DNA of 64,000 nucleotides from Inia geoffrensis (GCA_036417435.1 CM070911.1:9672001-9736000), one strand, 5' to 3'; positions 12,020 through 23,882 are shown, counted from the stretch's first letter. Numbers and translations: made by a program. Notes: generated from the sequence alone by a model not told the origin.

Positions 12020-12330
12020 CCTCATACTTTGCCATTTCTCTTCTGAATTGCCCTTCCCATTATTTTCATCTAGGTAACTCTTGCTTATCTTTTATAACAC
12101 AAATTAGGCTTTTTCTAATGCCCCAGCAAGTATAATTTAGTTGTATCTCTTTTGCATCCCTTGAGCAGCTTGGTCACATGCTTGCACTGTAATTTGTTGA
12201 TCAGCTGTCCCTCTTCCCCTCAATAAGGTGAATTAGTGCCCCTGGAGGCAACGATCATGCCTTGTACTGATTCTCTCCCAATGTCCTTTTAGTACCCGGT
12301 GCATGTCCTGTTTGTTTTTCATATTCATAA
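12020..12330 (+). repeat. L2 LINE 3'-end fragment
   Basis: Word order resembles the L2 3'-UTR: a TTCTTGAATTG-like/CCTTCCC start, ATAACACAAATTAGGCTTTTTCTAATGCC, CCCTTGAGCAGCTTGG, CCTGGAGGCAACGATCATGCCTTG, and TTAGTACCCGGTGCATG. Heavily diverged. Confidence 0.42.
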
Positions 12331-12334
12331 TTGA

Positions 12335-14240
12335 TAAACAAATGAATTCATTTCCTCTCCTGGGAATAGTGCTTCCCATCAAACAGGATGGCTTGTGCCT
12401 CCTTTCACCAGAGGTCCGAGCTGTCACGGACCACATGCCAAGTTCAGAATAGTCATTTTCAGACTTCTGGTGGATGTAAGTCTTCCACCAAAAGAGCAGT
12501 GGCCACTGATGTTTAAATAGATCATATTTCTCAATACTAATTATCTTGTTGGCTTGTAAGATACTCTGGTGTCCATGATTATATTTGAGAGATATGATGT
12601 GCCCAATGGCTAATGTCCAGTTACATAGTGTACTGACAACCCCTTATTTCATGTATTTTATTTAGCATTTAAACAGTCATTATGGCAAAAATGTAATAAT
12701 TTCTATCTTTGTCCTCAAATTTGGAGAGCATACTATTATTGAATATTGCAGAGTATATATGAGTGAGGCTTTTCATTTTTAGTGCACTGACTAGAGATAC
12801 ATTTACCTTTATCCTAGGGAATAAACCTAAAAGTCCACTGAAATTCTGAATTGGTTTTTCAGATATGATGGTTTCTCATATCAGCGATCCTTAAACCCCA
12901 AGTCTGTGGAGAATTGTCATGAAGGTAAGAAATGAAGCCACAGAGTCTTAAAAACAGTTGGCATTCAATTAATATTTGTGGAGCTGTATTGAGCTGAATG
13001 TAATAGACTTGCCTACTCATTAGGCTAGCCTCTCATTAGGCTTTTCTTTTTCTAAAACCAATGTGTCATCACCTTTTATAAAGCAGTTCCTTTCAGGAAG
13101 TTGCATTCTAAATTTGTATGTTACCAAAATTATTCTATTCATTCTTTTCAACAGACAATTATAGGCCACTAAGAGACTTAAGAAGTTAGTATTAATCAGG
13201 TCAGAGATTGGTTGATTTATCATTGTCAGTTTCAGGTCCACATTTATCAAGTTCCCCTTTCAAAGGTCACTGGCAATGGTGAGTACCCTTCTCTTTCTTG
13301 TGATCCTATGGTTGTAAGAAGCACAATAAAACCCTTGCCTAGGGATCAAGGGGAAAATTAACTTCTACTGATTGGTTTCAGCCCAGCAGAACATATGATG
13401 GACATGCATGAGTGTCAGCACACATTCTGCAGATTTAGTTTTCTTCTCAATCCTGTCTGATAACCTTGATCCCCACTCTGGCTTCCTCCTCCCACTGATT
13501 TTATCGACTAAGTTGTCACTTGTTTATTTCAACACTAGACAGTGATTAGAAAAAAAAAGGGGGGCTTAACACAGGAGGAAGGAAAATAAATTATGTTCTT
13601 TTATAAACAAGCTTTCCATTTCTGGCAATGTTAACAGTACTGTTTTGCTTTCCATGTGTGTCTTACTTTGCCATTCAATTTTATATAATAACCATGTCAA
13701 AAAAATCATTTGAAATTTATAGTAACTTTAGCTTACTTTTGCATACTAATTCCATTCATGAATTACACTGAAAGTGTTTCTTTTTAATTAATAAATGCAA
13801 ATTTTTTAATCACAGGAGAGATCTTTAGTGGCTATTTCCTGAATTTTTCATGAATTCTTCACATATGTGATCTTCTCTTTTTTCTCATTCATATGCAAGT
13901 CTGAATCCTAAATACTTCTTATTTCCAACAGTATATGTAGGGCCAGTGGAATATTATTCTGGTGAGTAGCAGGGGATCATTCTGCAATCCACTTAGTTCT
14001 GGGTTAAGAGGATTTCAAGACAGCAACATGAGAAAAGAGGAGAAGCGATGCGGGGCTGTTAACCCTTTCTTTCTATCCCCACTTCTATACGCTCCTGATG
14101 TGCTACTCATCTCTCATTTCCAATATTGTAACCTTTGCTTTGCTAGCCTGCCTTCCTGTCAATTCTGTCTCTCCTGTCACTTGAAAACTGCCACGTGAAA
14201 ATTAACTTTTATTGCTGCCAATTCACAATTTGTGTGGCGG
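12335..14240. other. Unassigned stretch
   Basis: About 1.9 kb with only short open frames (up to 78 codons) and no recognisable transposon, RNA gene or CpG-rich patch. Confidence 0.5.
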
Positions 14241-14243
14241 TAG

Positions 14244-14288
14244 GTGTGTGTGTGTTTATGTGTGTGTGTGTTTGTCTGTGTTTGTGTA
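14244..14288. repeat. Imperfect (TG)n microsatellite
   Basis: A TGTGTG tract broken by TTTA, TTTG and TCTG, lying about 30 bases left of a SINE. Confidence 0.85.
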
Positions 14289-14320
14289 AGTATGCCTTTT
14301 AGATTCATCCTGGCTTTTTT

Positions 14321-14523
14321 TTTTTTTTTTTTGCGGTACGCAGGCCTCTCACTGTTATGGCCTCTCCCGTTGTGGAGCACAGGCTCCGGACGCGCAGGCT
14401 CAGCGGCCATGGCTCACGGGCCCAGCCGCTCCGCGGCACGTGGGATCTTCCCGGACCGGGGCACGAACCCGTGTCCCCTGCATCGGCAGGCGGACTCTCA
14501 ACCACTGCACTACCAGGAAAGCC
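14321..14523 (-). mobile_element. CHR-2-type SINE
   Basis: Reverse orientation with a run of about 18 T at the left. A 15-bp duplication, CATCCTGGCTTTTTT, is seen at 14306-14320 and 14524-14538. The head reads CACTACCAGGAAAGCC, so its A-box region differs slightly from the majority. Confidence 0.93.
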
Positions 14524-14539
14524 CATCCTGGCTTTTTTT

Positions 14540-15495
14540 GTAAGCTAATGTTATTCTTCTGTAACTGTTTGTTCCCACTCACCTTCTTTGTCTATCTGCT
14601 CCCACTGGGATAGATAGAGAAGGGCATTATCAGTGGAGGCTTTCAATCCAACAAGTCCTGGCCTACCCATGCAGTGGTACACGTAGTAGCTTCCACAAGA
14701 GGGCTTGGTCATGAGGGTTAAGGGCACATAAATCCAACCCGTTTCTGTTGACAAGTGTTTCCCTGAGATTTTTTTGGCAGGAGAGTGTCGGTGTCTAAAA
14801 ATGCCCACCTAGAACAGGTAACTTTCTATCCTAAATTATGCAAAGACACAATATAAGCTAGCAGTGCCACACAGTGAGGGCCTAAGATGAAATTCTAGAT
14901 GAAGCAAGTTAAAAAGTTAAATTATTTCAAAGTCCCCTAATTCTATTTCCATAATGATTCAAAGAGCCTGCCTTTGTATCATATTGATAGAGATGAATTT
15001 TTTTTTTTGCAATGGGAATACGTTCATTTTTATTAGTTAATAACCTCATGTAATTTATACTTTAATTTGATTCACATTGTTTATATATTTCAACATAGAC
15101 TATTAGAATTTAGTAAATAGATTTCATTAACTAGAATAAACAAATAGCTCTCTGTGTGTGATAGGCATGTAATTAGGACATTGTTCAATTTTTATTTATG
15201 AAGACACTCTTGATGTCATCAAATGTAAACACTGCTTTAACTACCTTTCCAAATATATTTGCTGAGAACACTGATTTGATTTGGCTTCTATAAATGTCTG
15301 ATAATATTAATTTCAATAGATTTCATAGAAAAATATCCTCAAAATGGTCTCTTAAAAAGACTAAAAATGAGTTCTTATGCAATTTATAAAGCTAAAGTTA
15401 TATGCATTAACACTGGAGACGATCCATTGCAAGAGGTATTTTTTTCATGAGTTTGAAATCTCTAATCGTTTTAGCTTACTATAAATCACCTTCCA
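14540..15495. other. Unassigned stretch
   Basis: AT-rich, with a T run at 14999-15008. No gene or repeat recognised. Confidence 0.45.
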
Positions 15496-15829
15496 TAAAA
15501 ACCTTGCCTCAGCAAGATGGAAGAATAAGAGGTTCTTCACTTGTATCCTCTCTCAGCAACAATAACTTAGCAGCCATCCACAGAGAGAAGTTTCCCTGTG
15601 GGAGTTTTGGGATCCAGATAGGAGATTTTGAAAACTTGCTGGAGTACAACACTGAGGAAAGCCATTCTGAGAAAGCAGGCCCATGCCCAGACAGCTGACA
15701 GTGGTACCAGTTACAGACCCAGAGAAGCTTTTTGCACTCCTCCAAACTTGGCTACAGCCTCATCTGACCTTGGTTCAGCCAGGAGCACTAAACACCATGG
15801 AGCCCAGAAGGAATCAGACTTGCCGGTGA

Positions 15830-16745
15830 CTTGGTGATGGGCACACAGACTTAAATCCCAGATGTAGACTCTGAATCTGGCCCTAGCCCCCTCTTGATTA
15901 TGGTCCGAGAGCCTCTGGAAGCAAAAGCATGCCAAATGCAAGCTGACTGTAGATTCTGAAATGGCCCTATAACTGAGCTCCAGCCCCTACCAGCCACAGT
16001 CTACAAGCAGACCTGCTGGCCCAGGGTCCCACCAGGATATACAACTGTCTGCACCAGAGATTCTGAAACAGTTTTATTCTTGGCTGTAGCTCCTTCCAGC
16101 TACCATCCATAAGTAGTTCTGCAAACCCAGGATTTCTCCAGGAAACATGTCCATCAGTGCCCCTAGAGGCAGGCAAACCAAAATTATGCTGATAGCAGAT
16201 CTTTAAATGATCATGCAGCTAGGCTCCAATCCTTTTCAGCTGCAGTCCACGAGCAATTCTGCCCACTCAGACAAGAAAACCACCAGAAGACATGCCTATC
16301 TGTGCCTCTGGAGGTAAGTCCACCAACATTGGTCCAAATGCAGATCTTGAAACAATTCTGTAATTCAGCTCCAGTCTCTCCCAGCCATGGTCAGGGAGCA
16401 TTTCTGGCCACCTGGGGACCTGACAGGAGGCACACCCATCCATGCCTCCAGTGTCAGGTCTGCAGACCTTTATCTAGGCTGTGAACCCTAAAGCAACTCT
16501 GGGACTCAGTTAGAGCCCCTCTCAGCCATGGTCTGGGGCCAGTCCTGCCCTCCCAGGGACATGCCCAGTGACCTGGAAGAAGTTCTTCAAGGGACTTTGT
16601 GGGAGCCACACCCATCCATGAACCTGGTAATGGGCCTAACGTCTGCAGATCCAGCTGTGGAGCCTGAAGCAGACATTTGGTAGGGAGGATATCCCAGCAC
16701 CTCCCTACCAAGCAAGGTGCTTACTGTTCACCCAGTAACCACACA
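15830..16745 (+). repeat. Degenerate ~140-bp tandem repeats in the LINE-1 5' leader
   Basis: A motif like GATTCTGAAACAGTTCT...CTCCAGCC...CAGCCA-GGTC...GAGCA-TTCTG recurs with starts near 15952, 16059, 16198, 16343, 16481 and 16657 (spacings 107, 139, 145, 138 and 176). GC content is well above the flanks. In LINE-1 families with repeated leaders the repeats carry the internal promoter; that role here is inference. No exact repeat survives. Confidence 0.6.
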
Positions 16746-17089
16746 GGATTCATGCTAGCCTGAGCCCCTGGTAACAGGCCCACCAACTACAGACCAGACT
16801 TAGGCCCCACAATAGCCTCATGACCTGGATCCAACACAGCACAACTTTGATTCCAGAGATAATCTCATTAGTCCAGGGAACTGACTGGAGAAAGTCTTTA
16901 CTTGCCAAAACCAGTCTGTAGAGACCAGAAAAGGTTTGCTCCTTCAAATGCACAGACACCAGTAAAAGTATACACAGATCACAAAGGATCAGGCAAATAT
17001 TACACCAACAAAGGAATCTAATAAACTCCAGTTATCAACCTCAAAGATATGGAGATCTATGAATTGCCTGACAAATAACTCAAAATCAT

Positions 17090-17480
17090 CATCTTGAAAA
17101 AGCTCAGTGAGATGTAGGAGAACACAGATAGACACATAAATGAAATCGGGAAAACAATGCATGAACAAAAGGAGAAGTTTAATGAAGAAATAGAAACCAT
17201 AAAAAAGAATCAAACAGAAATCCTGGAACTGAAGGATACAATGACAGAACTGAAAAAATTAAGTAGAGAGCTTGAACAAGAGAATCATGCAGAAGAAAGA
17301 ATTAGCAAACTTGAAGATAGATCATTTGAAATTGGCAATTAGAGGAACAAAAAGAAGAACGGATAAACTACAGTTAAGAAAACTTTCATGAATTATAGGA
17401 TACCATCAACTGAACAAACATTTGCATTGTGGGAGTTCCAGAAGAAGAAAGAGGGAAGAAAGCTTATTTAAAGAAAGAAG
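17090..17480 (+). pseudogene. LINE-1 ORF1 remnant
   Basis: ORF1p is the trimeric RNA-binding chaperone of LINE-1. The surviving frame at 17157-17342 is 61 residues rich in E, K and L with heptad-like spacing (segment ELKDTMTELKKLSRELEQEN), as expected for the coiled coil. After a stop, TGTGGGAGTTCCAGAAGAAG resembles the start of the RNA-recognition domain (a VGVPEE-like word). Then the sequence breaks off. The carboxy-terminal domain is missing or unrecognisable. Confidence 0.7.
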
Positions 17481-19201
17481 AAGTGAAAAATTCTCAAATC
17501 TTGGAAGAGATGTAGAAATCCATACATAAAGGTCAAAGAACTTCAAACACTGGACATGAATTACATTTCAGAACAAATTGACCTAACAGAATATGCTGTC
17601 CAACAATAGCAGAATACATATTTTTCTCAAGTGTACCTGGAACATTTTTCCAAGATAGATATGGTGAGCCACAAAGCAAGTCTTAATAAATTTAAGATTG
17701 ACATCATATCAAGTATCTTTTCCAGCCACAATGTTATGAGACTAGAAATCAGTAAAATATTCACAAATATATAGAAATTAAACAATACACTTATGAACCA
17801 CCAATGGGCTGAAGGAAAAAACAAGAAGTATCTTGAGATACACAAAAACAGAAATACAACACATCAAAATTTACAAGATGCAGTAAGAGCAGTTATAAGA
17901 GGAAAGCTTCGAGTGATAAATGATACATTATAATGATACTCTAAGAAAAAAGAAAGATCTTAAACCACCTAATAATAAACCTCAAGGAACTATCGAAAGA
18001 ATAACAGACAAAGCCCAAGGTTAGCAGAAGAAAGGAAATGTAGATGAGAGCACAAGTAAATGAAACAGAGACTAGAAAGATAATACAAAAGATCAACAAA
18101 ATAAGAGTAGGTTTTTTTGAAAAAAATAAATAAAATTGACAAACTTTTAGGTAGACTAACAAAGAAAAAATAGAGGACTCAATAAAATTACAAATGAAAG
18201 CAGAGACATTATATCTGACACCACAGAAATAGAAAGGAACATGAAGATTACTATAAAAATTATGTGCAAACAAATTGGATAATCTAGAAAAGATGGATAA
18301 ATTCCTGGAGACATATAACCTATCATGATTGAATCATGAATAAACAAAAACTATGAACAGAGCAATAATGAGTAAGGTGATGGAGGCAGTAACCAAAAAC
18401 CTCCCAACAAAGAAAATCCCAGGACCAAATGGTTTCACTGGTGAATTCTACCAAACATCTAAAAAGGAATTAATGCCAATCCTTCTCAAACGCTTCCAAA
18501 AAACTGAAACAGGGGCAATACACCTAAACTCATTTTACAAGGTCAGCATTACCCTCATACCACAGCCAGATAAGGACACTACAGGGAAAGAAAAGTATAA
18601 GCTAATATCCCTGATAAGCATAGATGCAAAACTCCTCAACAAAATGCTATCAAACAAATTCAACAACACACTGAAAAGGTCATACACCATGATCAAGAGT
18701 GACTTATACTGGGGATGCAAAAAATGGTTCAACATCTGCAAATCAGTAAATATAAGATACCACATTAAAAAATGAAGGATAAAAATCATACGGTCATTTC
18801 AAAAGATACAGGAAAAGCATTTGACAAATTTCAACATCCTTTCATCATAAATGTTCTCAACAAATTAGGTATGGAATGAAGGTACCTCAATATAATAAAG
18901 CCCACATATGATAAACCCACAGCCAACATTATACTCAATGGTAAAATGTTGAAAGGTTTTCCTCTAAGATTAGGAACAAGAAAAGGGTATCCATTCTTAC
19001 CACTTCTACTCAACAGAGTACAGGAAGTCCTCATCGGAGCAACAAAATAAAAAGGCAACCTAGGCAATGAGAGAAAATATTTCCAAACCATGTATTTTAT
19101 AAGGAATTAATACCCCCAAAATATAAAGAACTCATGCAACTCAATAGTTATAATAATCATCACCATCATCAAATTAAAAAATGGACAAAAATCCTAAATA
19201 G

Positions 19202-19410
19202 GGCTTCCCTGGTGGCGCAGTGGTTGAGAGTCTGCCTGCTGATGCAGGGGACACGGGTTTGTGCCCCGGTCCGGGAAGATCCCACATGCGGTGGAGCGGC
19301 TGTGCCCGTGAGCCATGGCCGCTGAGCCTGCACATCTGGAGCCTGTGCTCCGCAACGGGAGAGGCCACAACAGTGAGAGGCCCACGTACCGCAAAAAAAA
19401 AAAAAAAAAA
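19202..19410 (+). mobile_element. CHR-2-type SINE nested in LINE-1
   Basis: Complete head, A and B boxes, and a pure run of more than 20 A. A 15-bp perfect duplication, AAAAATCCTAAATAG, lies at 19187-19201 and 19411-19425. The uninterrupted A tail and perfect duplication suggest a fairly recent insertion. Confidence 0.95.
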
Positions 19411-19489
19411 AAAAATCCTAAATAGATATTTTTCCAAAGAACATACAAATGGCCAACCCATACATGAAAAGGTACTCAACACTGTTAAT

Positions 19490-19697
19490 TTGTGTGTGCG
19501 TGTGTGTGGTACATGGGCCTCTCACTGCTGTGGCCTCTCCCACTGCGGAGCACAGGCCCCGGACACACAGGCCCAGCAGCCATGGCTCACGGGCCCAGCC
19601 GTTCCGCGGCATGTGGGATCCCCCCGGACCAGGGCACGAACCCACATCCCCTGCATTGGCAGACTGACTCCCAACCACTGCGCCACCAGGGAAGCCC
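19490..19697 (-). mobile_element. CHR-2-type SINE nested in LINE-1, variant subfamily
   Basis: Reverse orientation; the former T tail has become GTGTGTGTGCGTGTGTGTGG. A 13-bp duplication, CAACACTGTTAAT, at 19477-19489 matches CAACACTGCTAAT at 19698-19710 with one change. Its strand-corrected sequence shares GTTGGGAG, ATGTGGGTTCG and CCGGGGGGATCCC with the copy at 2104-2318. Confidence 0.93.
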
Positions 19698-19795
19698 CAA
19701 CACTGCTAATCTCTGTCAGGGAAATGAAATCAAAACCACAATGAGATACCATCTCACACCTGTTAAGATAGCTATTATCAAAAAGACAAGAGATA

Positions 19796-20000
19796 GGGCT
19801 TGCCTGGTGGCACAGTGGTTGAGAGTCCACCTGCCAATGCAGGGGACACGGGTTCATGCCCCAGTCTGGAAAGATCCCACATGCCGTGGAGCGGCTGGGC
19901 CTGTGAGCCGTGGCCGCTGAGCCTGCATGTCCAGACCCTGTGCTCCGCAACGGGAGAGGCCACGGCAGTGAGAGGCCTGCATACCACAAAAAAAAAAAAA
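19796..20000 (+). mobile_element. CHR-2-type SINE nested in LINE-1
   Basis: Complete copy with a tail of about 18 A. The flanks AAAAGACAAGAGATA (19781-19795) and AAAAACAGAGATA (20001-20013) are an imperfect duplication. The LINE-1 reading continues directly across it. The head has GGCTTGCCTGG instead of GGCTTCCCTGG and a weakened B box (GGTTCATGCCC). Confidence 0.92.
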
Positions 20001-20829
20001 AAAAACAGAGATAACAAGTGTTAGCAGGGGTGTGGAGAAATGGGAACTCTTGTACACTGTTGGTGGAAATATGAATTGGTTCAGCCATTATGGAGAACAG
20101 TATGGAGATTCCTCAAACAATTAAAAACAGAACTATCATATATTATTAGATATATATTCAAAGGAAATGAAATATCTCAAAAATATATCTGTATCCCTAT
20201 GTTTACTGAAGCATTATTCACAATAGCCTAGATATAGCAACAATCTAAGTGTCTGTCAATGGATGAATGGATAAAGAAAATTTGGATATCTATACAATGG
20301 AATATTACTCAGCCATAAAAAAGAAGGGAGTCCTGCCATTTGTGTCAACATGAGTAAATCTGGAAGACATTATACTAAGTGAAATAAGCCAGACATAGGA
20401 AGACATACACTGCATGATGTCACTTACATGTGGTATCTATAAAAGTCAAACTCATAGAACTAGAAAATAATTCAGTAGTTACTAGGGCTAGGGAGTGGGG
20501 AAAGTGGGTAGATGCTGGTCAAATGGTACAAACTTTCCATTATAAGATGAGTCAGTTCTAGGGTCTAATGTGCAGCATAGTTAATAATACTGTTTCATAT
20601 ATTTTAAATTTGCTTAGAGTAGATCTTAATTATTTTTACTACATAGCCACAAAAAAAGAAACTATATGGGGTGATGGATATGTTAATTAGTTTGATTGTG
20701 GTAATCACTTCACAATAAATATGCATGTCAAATCATCTTGTCATACTTTAAATACATACATTTTTATTTGTTATACCTCAATAAATCTGGAAAAAATTTA
20801 AAAATTAAAAAAATATATTTAATCTATTA

Positions 20830-21580
20830 AAAAAATCAAACAAACTGTAACCTCACCAAGCCTTTCATCATTAGTAAATGAAGTTTAAAACATACTTCGT
20901 ATTTTGTGCTGAGAATTATATGACACAATGCATATGGTTGTGTGGAGCTATCAATTTTGAAAGTTTTTATTTTTCAAAACCTAGTTTATGTTTAGAGTTG
21001 ACAAGTAAAAATAGAAAATGCCCACTTTAATTTGAAAATCAGATGAACAACAAACTTTTAGTAAAATAAGTCACTATGGTATGGAATACACCTATAAAAA
21101 AACAAAAACATTATTCATTTGATTTGAATTTTGAATTTAACTGTGCCTTCTATGTTTTATCTGGCAACCCTACTTCTCTCTTGCTCTCCCATGAGACTCT
21201 TTCAGATCTAAAATTAATGAATTTGGCAATATTAATTTCTTCTTTCTTCCGTTCTAGCTATGCTTCCACTTACCCAAACATTTTATGGTGCTTTTCATAG
21301 CCTGCCTCTACCTCCTTATTTACTTTGTGACCACACTTAAGGATGCATATTATGCTTTATTTACCATTATCCCTCTTCTGAATGGGTAGTTTCCTTTAAC
21401 ATTGTACCTGCTCAGACTATGGGAGTGCCAATATATTTACATTCATTCCTTTTTCCTTCCTAAGTGAATTGTTTTTAAAAACATTCTGCAAAGACATTCA
21501 TTTTTGAGTACTCACGCACTCTGCTAAAGACTTAGTAAATGTGAATTTACAAAACACATGTTATGAGTTGTAATTTGCAC
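20830..21580. other. Unassigned stretch
   Basis: AT-rich sequence; one 74-codon frame near 21.08-21.30 kb lacks any family hallmark. Confidence 0.45.
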
Positions 21581-21599
21581 TACAAAAGTATTATTTCTG

Positions 21600-21796
21600 G
21601 GCTTCCCTGGTGGCGCAGTGGTTGAGAGTCCACCTGCTGATGCAGGGGATGCGGGTTCATGCCCCGGTCCGGGAAGATCCCACATGCCATGGAGCGGCTG
21701 GGCCCGTGAGCCATGGCCGCTGGGCCTGCGCGTCCGGAGGCTGTGCTCCACAACGGGAGAGGCCACAACAGGGAGAGGCCCGCGTACCGAAAAAAA
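21600..21796 (+). mobile_element. CHR-2-type SINE
   Basis: Complete copy with a 16-bp perfect duplication, AAAAGTATTATTTCTG, at 21584-21599 and 21797-21812. The B box is changed to GGTTCATGCCC. The tail is short. Confidence 0.95.
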
Positions 21797-21814
21797 AAAA
21801 GTATTATTTCTGTT

Positions 21815-22580
21815 ATAAAAATAGTTCCTTTCTTTAAAGTGCTATTCCCTGGTTAATTTAAAGCTGTCTGATTTATTAAAATTCAATATGCTTTTACTTT
21901 CCAACTTCAGAATAAAGTGAAGTACAGCTAGAATACTTTCCTTTGCCGAAAGATGATTTATTTGCAGCACTCACTAAAAAAAATCTTAATAATGCTTTTC
22001 AGTCTAAAAAACAAAGTGTCTCTAAAGATTTTCAGAGCAAACAAAAATATTAAGATTCTTTTCTAGCTGAGCTGTATCATGTATTTTATTAATCCCTTGG
22101 AGTACCCTTCTTTCAAAATTTTCAAGAAAAAGAAAATTTTAAGTTAGCACATTCCTGTCTGCTATAATTCCTCAAAGTCTGATTCAATTCTGTTTCTTTC
22201 TCCAGGAACAAACAGCAGTTATCTTCTCAAGCACAAAAGTTATTAAGCAAACCCTGCACAGAACTTTTCAGTGGTTCCGTATTGCTTATTCTAAACTCCT
22301 CAAAGCCAGAGTAGGATGATCATAAAATTTATTCTCAAAACAAGGACATTTTGAGAGTTAAAAGAATAATAAAAACACATAAAATGATGTACTTATTAAA
22401 TCATTATTTTTATACTCCAAATATACATATTATATGTCAATTATATCAATAAAAAATGATATACTTTTAGATTGACAAATTGGTGCTATTTTATTGGTGA
22501 ACCTAAAAAAAAGTGCTCTATTAAAATTATATTTTAAAACAAATTTTAAATTAAAAAATGTATCTATAAAAAGTTAAAAA
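21815..22580. other. Unassigned AT-rich stretch
   Basis: No gene or repeat recognised. Confidence 0.45.
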
Positions 22581-22584
22581 ATGA

Positions 22585-22866
22585 GCTTCATATTGTTTAG
22601 AACATAGCAGTTACCAAAGTGGAAAGGGTAGGGGGAGTGATAAATTAGGAATATGGGATTAACAGATATACACTACTATATATAAAATAAACAAAAAGGA
22701 TTTACTGTATAGCACAGGGAAATATATTCAATATCTTAAAATAACCTATAATGAATCTGAAAAAGTATATATATATGTAAATATATATATATTACTGAAT
22801 CACTTTGCTGTACACCTGAAACTGACACAATATTGTAAATCAACCATAATTCAATAAAAAAAATAG
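22585..22866 (+). mobile_element. 5'-truncated LINE-1, 3'-UTR only
   Basis: Carries the artiodactyl LINE-1 3'-UTR order: AGTGATAAATTAGGAATATGGGATTAACAGATATACACTACTATATATAAAATA, TACTGTATAGCACAGGGAAATATATTCAATATC, TTTGCTGTACACCTGAAACTGACACAATATTGTAAATCAACC, then an A tail. The same block is seen at 57.2-57.45, 62.33-62.55 and 55.15-55.36 kb. A TA-rich patch has grown near 22763-22792. Confidence 0.85.
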
Positions 22867-22879
22867 TAATCTTGAAACA

Positions 22880-23540
22880 TGTTCAATATATTGTAATCAG
22901 TTTCTTAGCCATATTTGTCATAATTAATTGCATGTTATTGGTATTTTATTCAGCAAGGTACATTTGTTTTCATATGGCTTTGGCATTTTAAGCATTTTTA
23001 ATTAAAAATATTATAATCTTAAAAGTTGTACTTAAACGAAAAAATACTTTTGCTGTCTTCAGCTTACTCTTCTCTATATACCATATTCCTGATTGAAAAA
23101 ATATCTGTTATATGTGCTGAGATAATTGGTAAGTTCAAAACAAACTATATTAAAAGATGGTATCCTCAATTCTATTATTTTTAAGAAATATATAAATATT
23201 TAGTTCCTAATATGTTCACAAAAAACTATCCTTTTGCTTCTATTCATTGTATTTTTCTTTGAAATATATTTTTATAAAACAAAGCTTGTCAAATTAGTTG
23301 TATCTATGATTTTTTAAATGTCTTAGCAAATGAGATGTTGAAATATCATTAGCTTTTTCAATTTCACTTTACACTTACACAATATAAATTTAACTATTAG
23401 AAATGAGAAATCTAGCAGGACATTCTTTTCAAAAGTCAATGCATTTTAAAATACAATTATAAAATTCCAAAGTGAAATCCTCTATCATTTTGGCTTACAA
23501 AATTAAACTTATTCAAATTACCTGCTTTTGTAGAGAGAGT
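22880..23540. other. Unassigned AT-rich stretch
   Basis: No gene or repeat recognised. Confidence 0.45.
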
Positions 23541-23555
23541 TTTCAGTGTCTTCTT

Positions 23556-23882
23556 TTTTTAAAATTCATTTTATTTGTTTATTTATTTACTTATTTAGGC
23601 TGCGCTGGGCCTTCATTACTGCACATGGTATTTCTCTAGTTGCGGCAAACTGGGGCTACTCTTTGTTGCGGTGCCTGGGCTTCTCATTGCAGGGCTTCTC
23701 TGGCTGCGGAGCATGGGCTCTAGGCACGGGGGCTTCAGTAGTTGTGGCACATGAGCTCAGTAGTTGTGGTGCATGGGCTTAGTTGCTCTGTGTCATGTGG
23801 GATCTTCCTGGAGCGGGGATCGAACCCATGTCCCCTTCACTGGTAGGAGGATTCTTAACCACTGCACCACCAGGAAAGTGCT
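23556..23882 (-). mobile_element. Long (~330 bp) CHR-family SINE
   Basis: Left end is a T/ATTT-rich tail, then GGCTGCGCTGGGCC, repeated GTAGTTGTGG words, and a tRNA-like head read backwards (GGATCGAACCCATG ... CACTGCACCACCAGGAAAG). A 12-bp perfect duplication, CAGTGTCTTCTT, lies at 23544-23555 and 23883-23894. This longer form shares its head with the short SINE but has a different body. I associate it with the CHR-1/ART2A-like group shared by whales, hippos and ruminants; the exact name needs a library. Confidence 0.88.

Larger units (their letters stand above)
17580..20340 (+). pseudogene. LINE-1 ORF2 (endonuclease-reverse transcriptase) remnant
   Basis: Endonuclease-domain sequence is barely present at the left. 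Recognisable thumb/fingers sequence follows at 17.8-18.3 kb. The best frame is 18353-18775 (140 aa), with the words [27 protein letters not shown] and LISLISIDAKLLNKMLSNKFN typical of the LINE-1 reverse transcriptase fingers and palm. The FADD catalytic block is absent through deletion. The C-terminal cysteine-rich region is split by three SINEs: pieces lie at about 19.41-19.48, 19.70-19.80 and 20.00-20.33 kb. It is non-functional. Confidence 0.8.
15498..20815 (+). mobile_element. Old near full-length LINE-1, internally deleted, hosting three SINEs
   Basis: The left end reads CAGCAAGATGGAAGAATAAGAG, the usual kind of LINE-1 5' terminus. It is followed by a 1.5-kb leader, an ORF1 remnant (about 17.09-17.48 kb), an ORF2 remnant (about 17.58-20.35 kb) and a 3'-UTR ending in an A/T-rich tail near 20.8 kb. 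Stops and frameshifts are many. ORF2 jumps from the palm region near 19.03 kb to the C-terminal domain near 19.07 kb, so the middle is deleted. Three CHR-2 SINEs lie in the last third. The sequence divergence suggests an old subfamily that cannot move. Confidence 0.85.

Noticed and set aside
17941..18273. 110-codon minus-strand hydrophobic frame
   Set aside because: It is the antisense of AT-rich LINE-1 ORF2 sequence. LINE-1 antisense often gives Phe/Leu-rich peptides that mimic membrane proteins; the same applies to frames at 18535, 48196 and 48551.
19220..20088. Open frames of 142-188 codons on both strands around 19.2-20.1 kb
   Set aside because: They run through the GC-rich bodies of three SINEs, which lack stops in several frames; peptide words such as PGPGHEPVSPA recur at every SINE in the window.
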